From Periplaneta americana (lineage: Eukaryota; Arthropoda; Insecta; Blattodea; Blattidae): DNA of 64,000 nucleotides. The stretch spans positions 123,570,621 to 123,634,620 of the forward strand of contig NC_091125.1 in the NCBI RefSeq assembly GCF_040183065.1, given 5' to 3'. The position numbers were made by a program, and so were the translations under genes. The notes under the pieces were generated by a model, which did no database searches, was not told the origin of the DNA, and was given only the letters and a program-made list of their open reading frames with translations. The stretch's first letter is position 1, and every line of letters begins with the position of its first letter. Of this stretch, positions 11,077-23,740 are shown in pieces.

Positions 11077-12131
11077 CAGGGACATCATTTTATTTTTACT
11101 AACATTTTTAATATTAACCTGTCTATACCTTTAGAAAACCGGAAACACCGCTTGCTCCCCCCTCCAAGACTGGAGTTCGATGATACTGGCGTAAAACACA
11201 AATCACTCTACTCGGTATAGGAAGGAAGAAAAGTAGTTCATCCATTTACGTAAACTAGGAAATATCGCGATTTTGAGTTTGATAATTTTCATTAGGTTTT
11301 TCTTTAATCAAGAATAAGTGTTTTTACTCACGAAGTGAGTTATCCATGCGAACGTATTCATTATGCAGTGTATACTGTCTACAGCACATTAGCGTACAAC
11401 ATAGAGAAAGAAGTTAAATTGAAAAATAATCATAATATGAATATTTAAACACAATTTTGAAAATGGTGGCCGTTCATTTCGATACAGGCTTCAGTTCTTT
11501 TGTGCATATTATCGCACTATATACTATTGCATCTAATTCCAATTGCCAGTTTCTTCCTTCGTACTAGTAACTCATGTTGAAATAATTCTGTACCTACTCT
11601 ACGTACTGTAAATTCAATCTTCACTTCTGCCCGACCCGAAAATATAAAATTACTCAGACATGCTATCTACTGTCCGTCCAAGTGGTTATGCCGCAGGATT
11701 GTAGAAAGGGAGGAAATCACGTGACAGTTAATTACTTAACGAGGCCCTTTTATTTAAGTTAAATTAAACAGCTGTATAATATTACGTAAACTTCCAATTC
11801 CTAAGAGAAATTAATGTTTTCAGAAAAGAGCTAAGACAGCCCAGCTATTACAGAGGGGCGAGCAGAAGCAGGTGGGGGAAATCGGGATGCGACGTAGGCA
11901 AACGGACAGTACCTGTGCGAAAATATGATTCAATATTGAAAGCTCTTTCGTCACTGGAAAACGCGAACATATTTCTGGAACGTACTATACTCAGTAGGTC
12001 AGTACTGCTTACTATCTGCGGTCTTGGTTCTGTGTGGAGTTGGAATTTCCTTAGTAGAAGGGGTGGGAGTGAAGTACATTCAAAAACTCAGGTACAATAA
12101 AAATTGAAGTAAAAATAAAATGATGTCCCTG
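11077..12131 (-). mobile_element. Complete TA-flanked TIR element (copy 2), 1055 bp
   Basis: It begins CAGGGACATCATTTTATTTT and ends with the reverse complement; the terminal repeats match for 24 bp and then loosely for about 20 more. TA lies on both sides (11075-11076, 12132-12133). It is the inverted counterpart of 49171-50317. It contains a small perfect palindrome ACTCACGAAGTGAGT near 11329. No transposase is visible, so it is non-autonomous; its mobiliser is unknown. The 61-codon ORF at 11915-12100 is not conserved enough between copies to be called a gene. Confidence 0.85.
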
Positions 12132-12514
12132 TATTAGTCTGTGTTATGTACTTGTTACAATTTTGACATGCAAGCATGAATTACGTACTGTAGTTGATTA
12201 ATAAGAATCAGTGTTGTAAATTGAGGGGTTTGCCGGAAGAAAGGCGGATAGATCTCTACGCCCTTCTTCGGGAAAACGGTTTAACCGTCACGTACAGGTC
12301 CTTAAAGGACCAATAACATGTGTCACACCCAAAGTCATACCATGTTCAAAGTATCCAATCTCAAGTACCCTATCATAATACCAAAGTCAATATAGACCTA
12401 CTGCATCGGTGTCCATTGACTCAGTCTGTAGTAACTATGCAACCAGCAATGTAACTTCTCTCTTCCTTCTGAGTCACCGTAAAGCTCAGTATACAATATC
12501 ATCCCTTGTTTACT

Positions 12515-12737
12515 GTAAAGTCTTGGTTTTTCTGAACCGACGCATGCGATGTGCGAGGTGCGAAGCCCGCCTCGCAGTAATCCGGTCTACACGAGAGATA
12601 GTGAGTGGTTTCTATAGCTGCGAGATGCGAGGTCTGCTCACCTCGCAACTATAGAAATCACTCACTATCTCTCGTGTAGTCCGGATTTGTGCGAGCGGGC
12701 CGTCGCATGCGCCGGTTCAGAAAAACCAAGGCTTTAC
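12515..12737. mobile_element. 223-bp near-perfect palindrome (MITE-like)
   Basis: Arms of about 108 bp pair around position 12626: GTAAAGYCTTGGTTTTTCTG at each end, then GCATGCGA, AATCCGG, and CTACACGAGAGATAGTGAGT. It is GC-rich compared with its surroundings. I could not find a target duplication. The 81-codon ORF across the left arm is a by-product. Confidence 0.8.
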
Positions 12738-13127
12738 TAGAACAGGAACGCAGTGACGGCAATGAAGTACATCATAAGTATGTCTCTGTTAAAGCCTTTA
12801 AAAAAGGCTAAAAAGAAGATTTGCTTTAGCGTGGAAGAAGAGATTTTCTGTAATGAAGATGGTGGCAATATAAAATGCCATGTAATATTATAAGCGATAC
12901 AGAAATATTCGATCATTTATCAGTTTTGTAGAAGCCATGTTAGGACCTACGTATAAATGTAAGCAGTTCTTCTTACGAATGAAAATTGTGCAATCAAAAT
13001 GTATGACTTGCATAACAGATATCTTTGTGACCAGTTACGGTTGGCAGTGTGCAACATAACTCCTCATTTCAACATTGCATTAAACATTTGTGAAACTGAG
13101 CACTAATTCTAATTTCCATTCTTCCGT

Positions 13128-14030
13128 AACTTCATTCCTCTTAGCCCCAAACATTTTTCTAAGAACATTATTCTCGAACACTCTTAACCTCTGTTCCTCT
13201 CTCAAAGTGAGAGTTCAAGTTTCACAACCATACAGAACAACCGGTAATATAACTGTTTATAAATTCTAACCTGCAGACTGAATGAAAAAAGCTTTTCAAC
13301 CGAATAATAACAGGCATTTCCCATATTTATTCTGCGTTTAATTTCCTTCCGAGTGTCATTTGTATTTGTTACTGTTGCTTCAAGATATCTGAACTCTTCA
13401 CCTTTTCAAAGGATAAATTTCCAACTTCTATATTTTCATTTCGTACTGTGTTCTGGTTACGAGACATAATTATACACTTTGTCTTTTCGGGATTTACTTC
13501 CTGAAGTAAAATTCCCTCGTTTTCTCTAATCTTTGTAGATTTTCTCCTAACATATTCACATCATCCGCATAGACAAGCAGCTGATGTAACCCATTCAATT
13601 CCAAACACTGTCTGTTATCCTCGACTTTCCTAATGGCATATACTAGAGCAAAATTAAAAAGTAGAGGTGATAGTGTATCTCCTTGCTTCAGCCTGCAGTG
13701 AGTTGTAAAAGCGTCAGATAGAAACTGGCCTATACGAACTCTGCTGTAAGTTTAATTAATCGAACTGGTTTCTTGGGAATACCAAATTCAATAAGAATAT
13801 AATATAAAACTTCTCTCTTAGCCGAGTCATATGCCTTTTTGAAATCTATGAATAACTGCTGTACTGTACCCTTATACTCCCATTTTTTCTCCAATATCTG
13901 TCGAATACAAAAAATTCTGATCAACATTCGATCTATTACATCTAAAACCACACTGATAATAATCCCGAATAATTTCATCTACAAATGGAGTTAATTTTCT
14001 CAAAAGAATATTGGATAAGACGTCAACAAA
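13128..14030 (-). pseudogene. LINE reverse transcriptase, broken
   Basis: The minus strand carries the reverse transcriptase core of a non-LTR element related to the copies at 8029 and 42230. In order it reads VQQLFIDFKKAYDS (fingers, about 13860), EFGIPKKPVRLIK (about 13760), then GDTLSPLLFNFAL (about 13660), and the catalytic YADD at 13560-13571 followed by VNMLG. Past that, several frames hold the thumb and connection up to the REEQRLRVFENNVLRKMFGA-like block near 13150. At least three frameshifts break it. The 3' end with the GRP-rich tail seen in the sister copies is missing, and the 5' side stops near the AAT microsatellite. Confidence 0.85.
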
Positions 14031-14055
14031 AGCGATATACCTCGAACGTTACTAC

Positions 14056-14074
14056 AGTAGTAGTAGTAGTAGTA

Positions 14075-14119
<45 letters not shown>

Positions 14120-14120
14120 G
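14056..14120. repeat. (AGT)n-(AAT)n microsatellite
   Basis: Seven or so AGT units pass into a longer AAT run and CATs; imperfect AAT repeats continue to about 14280. Confidence 0.95.
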
Positions 14121-14280
14121 TAATAATAATAATCATCATCATCATCATCGTGATTACAATAATAATATAGTAACAGTAATAATATGAGAATAACAATAAT
14201 AATATAAGAATAACAATAATATTATAATGATGATAATAATCATAATAATAATAATAATAATAAATATAATAATTAATATG

Positions 14281-15124
14281 TCATGGTCATCATAATAATA
14301 TCATAGTTTTGACAGTTATCGTCCAATAATAATCAGTGTCGTCATATTAGCATAATCTGCATTACTTTCAGAAGAGGGAAAATAATTAATTCTGTGAGGG
14401 AAATCTACAGTAACTTAGCCGGATAGGTTAGTACTTGCACTACACAGAAATTGGAACAATATTTATTGGAGTGTTGTATACTTCATTAGGGACGTTATAA
14501 TCCCTATCAGGCATGTTGACAGGATATCACTGTGACGTCAGAAGGGGCGCTATTGTCATTGGTTCTCAGGACACGGGCCGGCACACAACTGCTAGAGTGG
14601 CACATGTGTCATCAATTAAAGGAAAGAGGGTCCATTCAACACCGATCACAATTCGTTACATCGTGTAACGGACTTCGCGGTGAAGTGGCAAGGAACTCTG
14701 ATCTTGTATCAAATGCTTTCAAAGCTCTAACGAGTTCAAATAACTTTTTGTGCGCCGGATTATGTGTAGTTTCACTACTATCGCTTTTCATCTATACATT
14801 AGAAATCAGAATATTTTATGTAGGCACGGTATTGGTACAGTACATGGTCCCCTACAAAATGCAGTAAAATTATTTATTCACTCAGATCTTAAAACTATTT
14901 TGACGAAATTCTAGTAGGGATACCCAAGTCACATAGTTTCGAATATTGAACAATATTCCGAAAGACTAAAACGTATGATCGAGATTATGTAACCCCGATC
15001 TAAGTCTTAATATCTATTTAATATGCAGACAGGTAATACGGATTCTTTTTATTTCTCTTTCTTCTTCTCCTTCTTATTATTATTACTACTCGTACGAATG
15101 TAGCTGCTAGTACATCACTCAATT

Positions 15125-15172
<48 letters not shown>

Positions 15173-17805
15173 AATTACAATAATAACAATAGTAATAATA
15201 ATAATAATTAATTCATAGTTTTATAACCAATAGCACGTCTTCCACTGCAAACTCAGCATTCTTCAATCCTTGCTATATTCCGCCTTCCTCTTAATCTCCG
15301 CATACGAACCATGTATCTTAACGTCGTCTATCATCTGATAGGCTATCTTCTTCTGTCTCAAACTTTTTACCCCGTTCACAATTACCTTCAGTGCATCCTT
15401 CAGCAGACAGTTTCTTCTTAGCCAGTGACCCAGATAATTTTATTATTTTATACTTCGTAATAATAATAATAATAATAATAATATTAATAATAATAATTAT
15501 AATGATAAGATAATGATTATAATGACTATGATAGTAATGATAATGATAAATATAATAAAATAAATAGTCAACTGAGTGCAGTGATGGATACTGTACCACT
15601 TCAGAAATATCGATGGACATTACTGCTATTAAAATAACACAATAAGCCTAAAATAAGATATAATTTATAAAATATCAAAATTATAGGCCTATATTAGGCC
15701 ACATAATATAATGCAGTAAACTTGTCTTTCTAAACATAAAAATGTCTTCAAATTTCGGATCACTACAAAAAATTTTTATTCCGCGACTATTATGTAAGTA
15801 ACGGACTATACGAGGGTTGAGTGTCACATGAATGTAAACAGAGGCGGTTACAAGTTTTGTGTCATCCCGTTCAAACAGGCAGCGATTTGGGTCATAGTTC
15901 ACTGTTGCACTGAGTGATAATCATCTCCAGATATCATAAACTTATGGCTTCGTGTTGCGACATTTGGTAGTTAGGCTTTGATGAGTGCGTTGCTACTGAT
16001 AGTGACCTCATCGCGGACACCTCCACTCACCACCGCCATCTTATTCACATCAGAAAGGTGAGTTCCATTATGCAAAGCAATTTATTAATTTGGATCAATA
16101 CACGTATTAAGGCAACACAATATAGTTGATATTCATAAAAGTGCAACTGAGATCTTTTCTTTGTTTTTGATTCTGAAATTAAGTTCGTATCTTCGGCTGT
16201 TCCCACTTCATACTGGACTTTATACTTCGTTATTTTGTGTTAATTATATTGTAGTTTATGTAGTTTTAATCTGTCCTGTTTTATTTTTATGGTATTTTAG
16301 GGAACTTCTAGTAAGTTATATTTTATACCAAGGCAGTACATATAATTTTTTTCTTAATTTTAATTTGATTAATTTATTTAATACTTTACACCTGAGCTAC
16401 GTTATCCATTGCAGCCCGAAAGAGCAGAAGCTCGTGCTCGGGCGCAGTTCAGATCAGTTATACAAAATATATCACAAAATTAAGAGAGTTCATTGAGCAC
16501 AATAACATTAATAAATGGTAAAATACATACAGCATGTAATAATAGGGTCTATATACAAATAGAAAATACAAAAGTACATAAATATTAGAGTATCAATTTT
16601 TAACTCAATTAGCTTAAACAATTAAATAATTAATCTGATTTGTTTCTTAAATCTATGTGTGTTAAGTATACTTAGCTCAGGGTAATATCTAATTAATGCA
16701 TTATATATTTTGGGTCCAAAATTTCTGCTGTATATATTTCACAAATATTTATTTATGAAAAATCTACTTCAAATTTTCATGAAAATAGTTACAATTTTTA
16801 AAGTGTGTCATTTGAGATTAATTATTTTTCTCGGCCTTTATATTATAATTTCAATTTTGTTTGCTTTTTTATTTTACATATGACGAAAACATAATACATA
16901 ATTACACATAATTCCATTTCTATTATTTTTTAAGGAAGAAGATAAGTACTATACACAAATTAAAAAAAATGCAGGATTTTATTAATATAATGTTCTAAAA
17001 ATATTAAGACAAAATACTTGTAAATAGGATTTAAAAGTTAATGTTTTCTTATTTAACAGATTAAATTCGTTTTTTGGCTCTTCTGTTCTGTATTATAATT
17101 TTAGTTTATTGTTTTTTTTTTAATTTAATTGTGAAGCTATTAGAAATCTTCACATTCTTTCCGTATTTAGCCTATATTTCATAAATTGTATAAGAAGTTC
17201 AATAATTCATCAACGTCTGTTCCTCTTATTTTAATGTGAATTATTGCTGCAGTATCGTCATATTTATATTCACAACATTTTACCTTCATTTTAGGTACTC
17301 GCTGATTAATTTTTACACGTCAAGCTGACTTAAATAATTTTAATTGTACATTATTTCTTGGTGATGCACAAATCTTCACTGATTCGATAATAATTGTTAG
17401 GTAAGTTATTTGTATTATTTTGAAGTATTATTTATTCAATTTGAAGTACAATCTGCGAATTCAATAAAGTTTTATATTCCATGTTTAAAGCTAGCCTTAT
17501 ACATGTTAAGCTTCGATATTTTTATTACGATTTTTATTTAGGCCTATTTCAAATTTCAAATTTCCACACTAAAGAAACATATTATCGAATAAGAATATAT
17601 ATACCCTGTATCCATAGATCCGATTAAAAACACAAGAAGTAGAACATAAACTAAGAATTGGCGACACTGATTGTGATTTTCTTCAACGGATGCGATTTCA
17701 CTAACATCGACAAATATTTTTAACAGTAATTTTCAATGGTTTCCCTTTTTACAGCATTTATCTTGAAGATAATGTATATGAAAATGACTTTGAAACACAC
17801 CCATA
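14281..17805. other. AT-rich region with AAT microsatellites, no gene recognised
   Basis: AAT runs lie at 15126-15172 and 15458-15490. ORFs of up to 111 codons (14532-14867, 16161-16496) show no domain I know; the second is hydrophobic from T-rich DNA. A possible promoter-exon signal at 15890-16063 is described separately. Confidence 0.45.
16031..16063 (+). promoter_or_regulatory. Possible YY1-type site next to a consensus splice donor
   Basis: The minus strand of 16031-16042 reads AAGATGGCGGTG, the YY1 consensus often found just downstream of start sites. Fifteen bases later AAAG|GTGAGT (donor at 16058) is a strong match to a 5' splice site. The 150 bases before are GC-richer than the neighbourhood. 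This could be an untranslated first exon, or chance. Confidence 0.2.
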
Positions 17806-17815
17806 GTTAAAATTA

Positions 17816-18021
17816 TTTTTTAATTATGGTTTATTTAGCGACGCTCGCAACTGCAGAAGTTATATCAGCGTCGTCGGTGTACCTGAATTTTGTCCCGCAG
17901 GACAATCCCGCCGGGAGCCTATCGCATTTAAACACACTTAAATGCCATCGGCATCGGCCGGGATCGAACCCGCAACCTCGAGCACTGAAGGCCACCGCTA
18001 TACTGACTATGCTACCAAGGG
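17816..18021 (-). mobile_element. tRNA-derived SINE, same family as 3692
   Basis: Read on the minus strand it has the B-box-like GGGTTCGATCCCGGCC, the CTTAAATGCG segment and the GACGCTGATATAAC 3' domain ending in AAATAAACCATAATT. A perfect 10-bp target duplication, GTTAAAATTA, flanks it at 17806-17815 and 18022-18031. An AAT microsatellite begins in the right-hand duplication. Confidence 0.85.
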
Positions 18022-18027
18022 GTTAAA

Positions 18028-18028
<1 letters not shown>

Positions 18029-18080
<52 letters not shown>
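18029..18080. repeat. (AAT)n microsatellite
   Basis: About 17 AAT units, starting at the SINE's target duplication. Confidence 0.95.
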
Positions 18081-18082
<2 letters not shown>

Positions 18083-18474
18083 TCTATATTGAAAACAATG
18101 TCAATGGCATTTAAAGGTCAGTCACCGATAAGAATCAAAATTGTCATAAATAGCAAAATTATCGAACAGGTAAATCAGTTTAAATATTTAGGTAATATTG
18201 TTTTATATGCTATTGAATTTGATATTAATCATAAATTAAACAATTTAATATAGATTACTGGTGCCATAAATGTGTTTAAATGAAAACAAACTTTAACTAA
18301 AACCTGGATAGACAATCAAGGCGGGAGATAAATCAAGAATAACTGCGGCGGAATTAAATATTTAAGAACGACTGTAAATGGAACGACTACAAAACAAATT
18401 TAGAAATTTTGGAAGAGTTGAGAATGTCATCAACCTTTGAACAAATTTTAAATTATCAGTCAAATTATCCGCTG

Positions 18475-18910
18475 ATTGAGGTTCTGGCTGATATGTACAT
18501 TTATTGTCAGGCGGTATATCTCACTTGACGATGTGTATCAGAGGAAGAACAGGTTTGTATGTATCTGAAGTCTAACTAGTGTAATATGTAGACGGCGATG
18601 TATGCTATGGAGGGGGAAAGAAACTGGCCACTCCACCCCATTATCTCTCCTGGCCTAGTCGCCTCATAAAATGTCTAGCTTTCATTAATCAGGTATTCTT
18701 GTCGTACTTTAATTTTTATTGTAATTGTAATTGTAAATTTAATATTAATTGTAATCTTATTGTTCATGTTATAGTTGTAATCCCCTGGTAGAGGGGCAGA
18801 GAAGGCCTGACGGCCTTATCTCTACCAGGTTAAATAAATAAATCTAATCTAATCTAATCTAAGTGGTGCCTTGTTGGTATCACTCGTGAGGTTCAGACCT
18901 ATCTTCGGAT
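18475..18910 (+). repeat. Dispersed repeat, split by a LINE tail
   Basis: TGATTGAGGTTCTGGCTGAT, GAGGAAGAACA, GGCGATGTATG and ATGGAGGGGGAAAG match, in reverse, the segment at 54120-54385. After GCCTCATAA the match breaks at about 18668 and resumes at about 18862 with GTGCC and GAGGTTCAGACCT. A short 3' piece of the same family (TCTTCGGACAGTTGACTAAA) also lies reversed near 53680. Function unknown. Confidence 0.65.
18668..18862 (+). mobile_element. 5'-truncated LINE 3' end
   Basis: The insertion contains a TTGTAATTGTAATTG-type 3' untranslated region, a hairpin (AAGGCCTGACGGCCTT), ATCTCTACCAGGTTAAATAA, then AAT and TCTAA repeats as the tail. It interrupts the dispersed repeat. Similar tails occur at 31370 and 39180. 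Confidence 0.6.
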
Positions 18911-19096
18911 AGTTGACTAAACAAGAACAGTCAAAGTGGATACAACATGTCAATAGGATGTCCCGAAACAGATACCCTAGGTTACTAAAAAATTACACCC
19001 CGGCGGGTACAAGAAACGCTGGAAGACCACTGAAGTGACTTCTCGACCTCTAATATTGGATCGAAACAGGCCAATCTGTAGCCCAACTCCTTGGAA

Positions 19097-19156
<60 letters not shown>

Positions 19157-20332
19157 AAAGAACTATATCAGAAATCGATTTTTTGGAAGTTCTACCGTGT
19201 TCTCGAACTTAATATTTCCAACGTTTCGAACTATATGTCACCATGACGACGGCAGACAGGTACGACCATAGAGATCGCTTACTCCACAAAGCTTGTAATA
19301 TGCGGCTAAGAAGTAAGCATTTTTTAACGGTGATTAAGATACATTAATATTAAAAGAGTTACTGTTGAGCTAAGGGAATATGAAATGGTAAAATATATTA
19401 AGCTAGTATAACTAAGTAGGCACTAATTGTTTGGAATATAGTGGAAGCTCTTAAGTTCGACATCCTATAGTTCGACTGCTTACGTAGGAGAATTAGACAC
19501 GCCCCTATACAGACACTAAGAAATTGGTTTGTCATTTGAATGAGAATTCGTTCTGTGTCTTGTAGTGATACTTTTGTTAAAGGAAAACAGAATAATTTAT
19601 TGATTAGGACATCCATATTTAATCACTGATTTTAAATTAATGAAATCTTCTTTTTCTATTTGAGAATTGTACCGTTTGTGAGACGGAACTGTCGAAACCC
19701 ACTGTGGTACTAGAAGCGCATACACAAGTCTCGGGGCGGGTAGGAAATGCAAGTACAGTACTATATTCATTGATGGATAACCAATAAGAATTTGTATTCA
19801 TTTCACCTCCACACCCACTACCCTTATTGGACTGAACTTTCAATTCTGTTCAGTCAAACTTAAGGGAGTCTACTGTATATATCAAATTTTCTTTCTCTGT
19901 GTTTTAAGAACATGTGAAATCGATTTTCTTGTCTTGTTCAATATGAACCCACTGTCCCGGTTTAATGTTTTAAAATGTAGATCTAGTATATTAATTTCCC
20001 GTTTTCAACAGCCTGACTATCTAGTTAGGATGCTGGCCTGACTAGACAAAATCCCGTGTGCATGCCTCATGCAATGCTGGGCTATCGTATACTTGTCCGG
20101 TTGATATTTGATGTATCGAGCGTGTTCTTTTGTTCATGTTTCAATATTACGAACTGTTTGACGGATATAAACTTCCCTATGCTGTTTTTCGCGGGTGTTA
20201 GGACACTCATTTTATTAGAGGGAACGAAAATGGTTTTTACGATGGTTTTGTCTACCTTCAAATAATCCGATTAGTGATGGCTCCGACGCGGTAGGGAATT
20301 ATTGCCAAAGAATAAGATTTTATCATAGTTTT
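18911..20332. other. GAT microsatellite and unannotated sequence
   Basis: A (GAT)n run of about 20 units occupies 19095-19155. Short ORFs on either side show no domain I recognise. Confidence 0.5.
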
Positions 20333-20762
20333 CTTTTATTGGAACAGATGCATGAACTGTTGAGCTATTTTTCAACATATTCTCCACTGGAATTGAGACA
20401 TTCATACCGTGGGATCAACAGAGAGGTGCAGACGGCTGTCACACGCTGGTTCCGATCCCAGGCGGCAGACTTCTACGACACAGGGACAGAAAAGTTCATC
20501 CCATGATATGACAATATTTAAATTCCGGTGGAGAATATGTTGAAACATAGCTCAGCAATTGCAGGTATCTCTTCCAATAAGTCTTTCCAAGAAATTGTTT
20601 TTTCTTTCTTTAAACGGCCCCAGGGAAACTTACTTTCTGGACGCCCCTCGTAATTAAACTCGAGTGACCAAAATTTGTATAAGCACTTGTTTTGATATTA
20701 TTAACATGATAGAAGAAAAAAAATATCTTCTTTATCTGCCCCCATGAGAATGTTTGCTTGTA
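20333..20762 (+). pseudogene. Mariner transposase C-terminus in half of a foldback element
   Basis: Codons near 20421 read REVQTAVTRWFRSQAADFYDTG, the carboxyl end of a mariner (DD34D) transposase, followed by a frame break and IP-stop-YDN in place of the usual PRYDKCLN. The block from 20360 to 20400 is repeated inverted near 20510-20570, and the rest matches the right arm of the fuller element at 39570-40170, ending GAATGTTTGCTTG. The left arm is missing before about 20333. Confidence 0.7.
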
Positions 20763-21327
20763 AGCCGCGAGCTAGTTGTCTCCTTCGTTCTCATTACGAT
20801 AAAATTGTTGGCCTGGTTGGAACAATGCGCGCATCGAATTCTCTTCGAAATGCCCGTTGCGTTTTAACGAGGGAATTTGTCATCCACATCCATACATCCG
20901 AAGCAGCAAAGACTGCTTCTTATTTTTAGCGTATACCATGGTCAACACTTTGTCACTAATATACGTGGGACTTTTCACTCTATAATGGAATACTCTGGTG
21001 AGTGTAAAAATGTTCTATTGTCAGACCACCAGGATCTGGAAACAGTGAGTGAAATATTTTCAAACAGTTTTGCATTTTTTGTCGCAATTACTGCCTGCGC
21101 TTGCCCGAGGTGGTCAGGGAAGGAGCAGTTTCAAGTAGTTTACAACGCGACGAGTTTTTATGTGCAACTGTCCACACGACAGCAGCCATTTGTTGGACAA
21201 AGTATTGCGGCATTCTATTCACTTGGAGCTGTGTCTAAGACAATTCAAATGCACTATTTCATTACACTGGGTTCACGGAAAACTCTCAACAATTACTTGA
21301 ATGAGACACGTACTTTCTCTCTCCATA
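20763..21327. other. Non-repetitive stretch with an orphan ORF
   Basis: A plus-strand ORF from 20877 is open for about 155 codons before it runs into a CATC microsatellite (codons SIHP repeated). It has no motif I recognise, no signal peptide and no good start context. It is probably chance or one exon of an unknown gene. Confidence 0.3.
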
Positions 21328-21328
21328 A

Positions 21329-21390
21329 CCCATCCATCCATCCATCCATCCATCCATCCATCCATCCATCTATCCAATCCATCCATCCAT
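21329..21390. repeat. (CATC)n microsatellite
   Basis: About 13 CATC units with minor breaks; diverged CATT/CATC units continue on the far side of the Helitron-like pair (23345-23530). Confidence 0.9.
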
Positions 21391-21397
21391 CTCTACA

Positions 21398-22455
21398 TCT
21401 ATACTAATAATAAATCTGTAGCCGAAATTTTTCTGGTAATTTTCGATTTTCCAAAAATAATTGGTCCTAACATATATAATTAACCACCCTGAAACCGAAA
21501 ATCGCTTTTTTGAAATTTTTATTTGTATGTCTGTCTGTCTGTCAGTCTGGATGTTTGTTACCTTTACACGCGATAATGCCTGAACCGATTTATATGAAAA
21601 TTGGAATATAAATTAAGTTCGCTGTAACTTACATTTTAGGCTATATGACATTCAAAATACATTATTTAAAGGGGGTTATAAGGGGGCCTGAATTAAATGA
21701 ATCAAAATATCTTGCTTATTATTTATTTTTGTGAAAAATATTACATAACAAAAGTTTTTTTAAAAATGATTTCCGATAAGTTTCATTCTATGCAAAATTT
21801 TATAGAACTGATATTTAAGGATATATAAGACTTTTAAAATAACAATACAATACATTTTCACCGCCTCAGATTATAGCGTTGTTGTTCCTGCAATGACTCC
21901 TATGTGCAAAATATAAAAATTTTGAGTAGGAAAAAAAAAACACATTTATTCATTCCATGGCAATGGTATATAGGAGATCGTGAATTCTTACATTTTCGAA
22001 AGAAAGAAATATAATTACATATCACTATATATGCTGTTCACTATTTAAGTTATTTGAAGGGTTCAGAACCATAGTGGGTCAAGCGCCATTTACTGAAGAC
22101 GTAGAAAACAAGGGTTAAAATTAAGTTATTACCATAATTCAATGGAAACATATAGCAAGTAATATAAAGTATACACAATAAATCTAAATGATGTCAATCT
22201 TCATTAAACTATGGTTGCATGTAATAACAAATAGGAAACATGTTAAAGGAATTGTCATTGCACCAAATGAGTGGTCTCTGGATCAAAATGATCGCATTTT
22301 AATTTTTTTAAATACAATTTAAATTAAGTAACATATTAAACGATTTATTCTTCTATCAAACACGAATGTTCCCTGGATCAAACGTCCTATTTTAATTATG
22401 TAATTACTTTATATTTATTTCTAACGTTTGCAGCGGAGTGCACGGGAACTGCTAG
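21398..22455 (+). mobile_element. Helitron-like element, copy 1
   Basis: It begins A|TCTATACTAATAATAAATC and ends GCAGCGGAGTGCACGGGAAC then TGCTAG|T. A 5' TC, a 3' CTAG and insertion between A and T without duplication are Helitron hallmarks. It aligns with copy 2 in the first 480 bases and the last 130. Between them (about 21870-22070) it carries a different segment, shared in reverse with 31010-31253. No Rep/helicase is present, so it is non-autonomous. Confidence 0.65.
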
Positions 22456-23341
22456 TACTAATAATAAATCTGTAGCCGAAATTTTTCTGGTAATTTTCGA
22501 TTTTCCAAAAATAATTGGTCCTAACATAATATATAATTAACCACTCTGAAACCGAAAATCGCTTTTTTGAAATTTTTGTTTGCATATCTGTCTGTCTGTC
22601 TATCTGTCTGCCTATCTGGATGTTTGTTACCTTTTCACGCGACAATGGCTGAACCGATTTATATTAAATTGCGAATATAAATTAAGTTCGCTATAACTTA
22701 GATTTTAGGCTATATGACATTCAAAATACATTATTTAAAAGGGGAGTTATAAGAGGGCCTGAATTAAATAAATCGAAATATCTCGCATATTATTGATTGT
22801 TGTGAAATATGTTACATAAGAAAAGTTTCTTTAAAAATGATTTCCGATAAGCTTTATTCCTTGCAAAATTTTGATAGGACTGATATTTAATGAGATAAAT
22901 GAGTTTTAAAATTAAAATACAACGCCATCTAAGGCGGTGTAATGAAATGAAAACAAATGACTACGTCTATAAGGGGCCTTGGACAACAACAATCGAAAGC
23001 TATGAAACACAGTCTACAGAGAATGTTTCTGTGTTTTTATGAAGTAATATCGAAAGCTAAATTAACCAATTTGTATAATTAATTATTATTTCACCATTGG
23101 AAAGTGTAGTTTCTCTAGATGGACATAATGCTATAATGTTATTACAGTAACTTCTGAGTGCTCTCTAGACCAAAATGATCGCAGTTTAATTATTTAAATA
23201 CAATTTAAATTAAGTAACATATTAAACGATTTATCCTTCTATCAAACACGAATGTTCCCTGGATCAAACGTCCTATTTTAATTATGTAATTACTTTATAT
23301 TTATTTCTAACAGGTGCAGCGGAGCGCACGGGTACGGCTAG
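22456..23341 (+). mobile_element. Helitron-like element, copy 2, in tandem
   Basis: It starts directly at the CTAG end of copy 1 (TACTAATAATAAATCTG, lacking the first TCTA) and ends GCGGAGCGCACGGGTACGG then CTAG|T. Its middle contains ACGCCATCTAAGGCGG and other sequence not in copy 1. Head-to-tail arrays are known for Helitrons. Confidence 0.65.
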
Positions 23342-23740
23342 TTCATAATAATTCATCCGTTCATTCATGCATTCATGGATTTGTATATACCTGCATCCAT
23401 CCACCTATACATATTCATCAATATTATCATGAATTAATTTTAATCTCCATTCATACATCCATATACAACCTCTCCAATTCATATGAATTTCAATTGTAAT
23501 CCATGCGCTCATTTCATCCATCCATCGCCATTATCCGCGTTTAGGGATACGGTTCTTCGAAACCATTAGTTGGAGAAAAGTACAGTTTGCGCCATTGTAT
23601 GTATAAATAAATGCATGTTGTTTAGAAAATATCATTCTAGTATGTGATTTTTAGTTCAGTACCCTTTAAGAAAAAAAAACATTTAATTCCATACCTTTTA
23701 TCACATTCGAAAATTAGGAACGTGCCTAGTCAGTCTAAAA

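Noticed and set aside
14532..14867. 111-codon ORF with a hydrophobic stretch
   Set aside because: No domain recognised and no splice or promoter context; within chance for 64 kb.
20877..21407. 176-codon ORF as a gene
   Set aside because: Longest non-satellite ORF, but no recognisable motif, weak start context, and its last 20 codons are microsatellite.
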